A stretch of 64,000 nucleotides of DNA, taken from contig CANGEU010000001.1 in assembly GCA_947452985.1 (NCBI GenBank), positions 62,001-126,000 of the forward strand, read 5' to 3'. Made by a program: the position numbers and the translations under genes. Origin of the DNA: Micrococcales bacterium (lineage in GTDB: Bacteria; Actinomycetota; Actinomycetes; Actinomycetales; Microbacteriaceae). Under the pieces are notes generated by a model. It was given only the letters and a program-made list of their open reading frames with translations. It was not told the DNA's origin and ran no database searches. The stretch's first letter is position 1, and each line of letters starts with the position of its first letter. Below, in pieces: positions 61,956 through 64,000 of the stretch.

Positions 61956-64000
61956 TTATGCCTTGGCTGTTTTCACTCGCTTTGGCTTGAGTGCTTTACG
62001 CTCCTTGCCGCCTTCAATCAACCAGTAAAGAACTGGAACGATGATCAGGGTGAGCAGGGTCGAGCTGAACAGGCCTCCGATAACCACGATCGCCAGCGGT
62101 TGCGAAATGAATCCGCCGCTACCGGTGATACCAATGGCCATTGGGGTTAGCGCGAAGATGGTAGCCAGGGCAGTCATCAAGATTGGGCGAAGACGCTGGC
62201 GCGCGCCGTCCAGGATCGATTCCTGAATTCCCTTACCTTCCTTGCGGTACTGGTTGATGAGGTCGATTAGCACGATAGCGTTCGTGACCACGATTCCCAC
62301 CAGGAGCAACATACCGATTAGTGCTGAAACATCCAGTGCGGTGTCGGTAACCAACAGGGCAACGAATGCACCGGTGGCTGCGAACGGAATCGAGATGAGT
62401 AGCACTAGCGGCTGCTTGATGGAGCGGAAGGTTCCAACCATGACGATGAACACGATTGCCACAGCGGCAAGCAATGCGGTGCCTAGGTCAGAAAACGACT
62501 GAGCCTGTGAGGCACTGACTCCACCAAGTGATGCAGTTACGCCGGCAGGTAGTACTAGTGCCTTGAGGCGCTTGTTCACATCGACGGTGGTAGCACCGAG
62601 GTTCTTGCCGTCTGGGGTCAGCATCACCTTCGCGGTGCGATCACCCTTTTCAGTGGTGATTGAGATTGGGATCTCTGCGTAGGCAACCTTGGCCAGGGTT
62701 GAAAGCTTCACGTTTCCAGCCATGGTTGGGATCGATAGGTTCTTGATCTGAGCCAAAGTGGTGGCTGGCTTCTTAGGAACAACGTAGATGCTGGTGTTCA
62801 CGCCTTCGATGTTGATTGAACCAATCACGCTCGGCTGCATAAGGCCGGCCACAATGCTGCTCAACGAAATTTCGCTCAGACCCTTAGCCGCGGCTTTCTT
62901 GCGGTTGACGGTTACCTGAATGGTTCGCTGCTTGTCGGCCAACGAGTTGGTGATGTCGGTCGTGCCAGTGGTGCCGGTTAGGGCCTTTTGAACGGCCTCA
63001 ACACCTGCGAGCAGAGTCACGTCGTCTTTGGCAACAACCTTGATGTCGACGGTGCTGGAACCACCAAAGCTTCCGCCGCCGGCTGAGCTGAACTCAACGG
63101 TGCCAACGGTCTTGTCGCCTTCAACGGCCTTCAGTAGGCGAGCCTTGAATGCTTCGAGGTCGGCACCCTTGACCAAGGTGATCTGGTGCTGAATTCCGCC
63201 AGCAGCAAGGCCAAGTGCGGTTCTTGCATCACCCGAGGAACCGATGGTGGTTAGGGCCACTTCAACGGTCTTGTCGGCTACCAAAAGCTTTTCAACCTTG
63301 GCTGCGGCAATCGACTGGTCGTCCAGGCTAGCTCCGGCTTCTAACTTCTGGTTCGCAATTATCGAACCTGAGCCTGAGCTTCCAATGAAGTCGGTCTTCA
63401 GTAGACCGGCGATGCTGAATGTCATTAGCAAGATGATGACGCTGGCAACCATGGTGAGCACCGGGTGCTTCTGGGTTCCGGTGATGATCGGTAAGTAGCC
63501 GCGCTGCAGAATGCTCTTGCGTTCCTTGGCTTCTTCCTTTTCGCGAATCTCAGCAGCGTGCTTCTTGGCTGCGGCTTCGGTCTTGAAGGCTTGCTCGCTT
63601 GGAGACTTTAGGAACCAGTAAGCCAATACTGGAACGATAGTTAGCGATACAAACAGCGACGCAATTAGTGCGATCGAGAATGTGAATGAGAACGGACGGA
63701 ACAGCTCTCCGACCAGTCCGCTAACGAGAGCGATTGGTGCGAACACGGCAACGGTCGTGATTGTGGCCGCGGTGATTGCGCCAGAAACCTCCTTAACTGC
63801 TCCGAGAACGGCCTTCTTCTTTGGCTCGCCGTATGAAAGGTGACGGTTAATGTTTTCGATAACCACAATCGAGTCGTCGACCACACGTCCGATGGCGATG
63901 GTCAGCGCGCTCAGGGTTAGTAGGTTCAGCGAATAACCGAGGCTGTTCAAGCCGATGAAGGTAATCAGTACCGAGGTTGGAATCGAGATTGCCGTTACCA
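61956..64000 (-). CDS. RND-family efflux transporter permease (5' partial)
   Basis: The visible 681 residues are the middle and C-terminal part of an AcrB/HAE1-like pump. The frame is open to the window end, and the codon at 63950 is an internal leucine (TTG), not a start: upstream codons continue with VTAISIPTSVLITFIG. GRVVDDSIVVIENINRHL carries the paired aspartates of the proton relay in TM4. A large extracytoplasmic loop, then TM helices 7-12 with GIVVTNAIVLIDLINQYR, follow. The C-terminus is basic. Actinobacterial relatives act without the outer-membrane channel. The substrate is unknown. Confidence 0.9.
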   Translation of the reverse strand, partial: VTAISIPTSVLITFIGLNSLGYSLNLLTLSALTIAIGRVVDDSIVVIENINRHLSYGEPKKKAVLGAVKEVSGAITAATITTVAVFAPIALVSGLVGELFRPFSFTFSIALIASLFVSLTIVPVLAYWFLKSPSEQAFKTEAAAKKHAAEIREKEEAKERKSILQRGYLPIITGTQKHPVLTMVASVIILLMTFSIAGLLKTDFIGSSGSGSIIANQKLEAGASLDDQSIAAAKVEKLLVADKTVEVALTTIGSSGDARTALGLAAGGIQHQITLVKGADLEAFKARLLKAVEGDKTVGTVEFSSAGGGSFGGSSTVDIKVVAKDDVTLLAGVEAVQKALTGTTGTTDITNSLADKQRTIQVTVNRKKAAAKGLSEISLSSIVAGLMQPSVIGSINIEGVNTSIYVVPKKPATTLAQIKNLSIPTMAGNVKLSTLAKVAYAEIPISITTEKGDRTAKVMLTPDGKNLGATTVDVNKRLKALVLPAGVTASLGGVSASQAQSFSDLGTALLAAVAIVFIVMVGTFRSIKQPLVLLISIPFAATGAFVALLVTDTALDVSALIGMLLLVGIVVTNAIVLIDLINQYRKEGKGIQESILDGARQRLRPILMTALATIFALTPMAIGITGSGGFISQPLAIVVIGGLFSSTLLTLIIVPVLYWLIEGGKERKALKPKRVKTAKA

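Overview
The window reads as a chromosomal segment of a free-living, non-sporulating actinobacterium. It is most likely a small-genome member of the Microbacteriaceae, for example the freshwater Rhodoluna/Aquiluna group. The lineage call rests on gene content and order: a mycothiol-type deacetylase next to fdxA and dapC, the 107-aa DUF2469 protein between rnhB and yraN, the GlgE glucan pathway, oligoribonuclease, several DivIVA-family coiled coils, the order rpsB-tsf-pyrH-frr-cdsA, frequent GTG/TTG starts, very short intergenic spaces and base composition near one half GC. The species call is inference.

Layout. 0-2.8 kb: end of a MalG-type sugar permease, a CotH-like secreted kinase and the iron permease EfeU behind a double DtxR/IdeR-type operator. 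2.9-6.8 kb: mycothiol deacetylase fused to a membrane domain, ferredoxin, DapC and citrate synthase. 6.8-18.4 kb: rsmD, recG, coaD, DUF177-rpmF-rnc-mutM, smc-ftsY-ffh. 18.4-21.1 kb: rpsP-khpA-rimM-trmD-rplS with structured leaders before rpsP and rplS. 21.1-25.9 kb: lepB-rnhB-DUF2469-yraN-comM-dprA. 26-31.8 kb: a complete oligopeptide ABC transporter operon lying between dprA and xerC. 31.8-37.3 kb: xerC, an M23 peptidase, rpsB-tsf, pyrH-frr-cdsA. 37.3-45 kb: division and envelope genes (two DivIVA-like proteins, a secreted HNH nuclease, a transglycosylase, an AI-2E family protein, a large membrane protein with an internal lipobox, a YbbN-like protein). 45-51.3 kb: glgX-glgE-glgB on the minus strand. 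51.3-55.6 kb: cysteine desulfurase, mnmA and ligA with unusual codon use. 55.6-57.3 kb: an AT-rich patch with one small membrane protein, then a third DivIVA-like protein. 57.4-60.8 kb: gatCAB. 60.8-64 kb: a structured non-coding interval, tRNA-His, orn, and an RND efflux pump cut by the window end.

How the genes work together. Most of the window is core machinery: protein targeting and translation (ffh, ftsY, lepB, rpsP, rplS, rpmF, rpsB, tsf, frr, gatCAB), RNA modification (trmD, mnmA, rsmD, tRNA-His), DNA maintenance (recG, mutM, smc, ligA, dprA, rnhB, xerC) and envelope growth. The more unusual observations are: (i) a secreted-nuclease gene whose start, Shine-Dalgarno and signal peptide are encoded inside the 3' end of a DivIVA gene in another frame; (ii) an rplS leader that can form a pseudoknot or an alternative hairpin followed by five Ts; (iii) a compact candidate small RNA between gatB and tRNA-His; (iv) an internal lipobox inside a membrane protein; (v) a repeated TANNNT motif 6-7 nt before start codons that lack a ribosome binding site, suggesting leaderless transcripts. 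No CRISPR array, prophage, insertion sequence or replication origin was seen.
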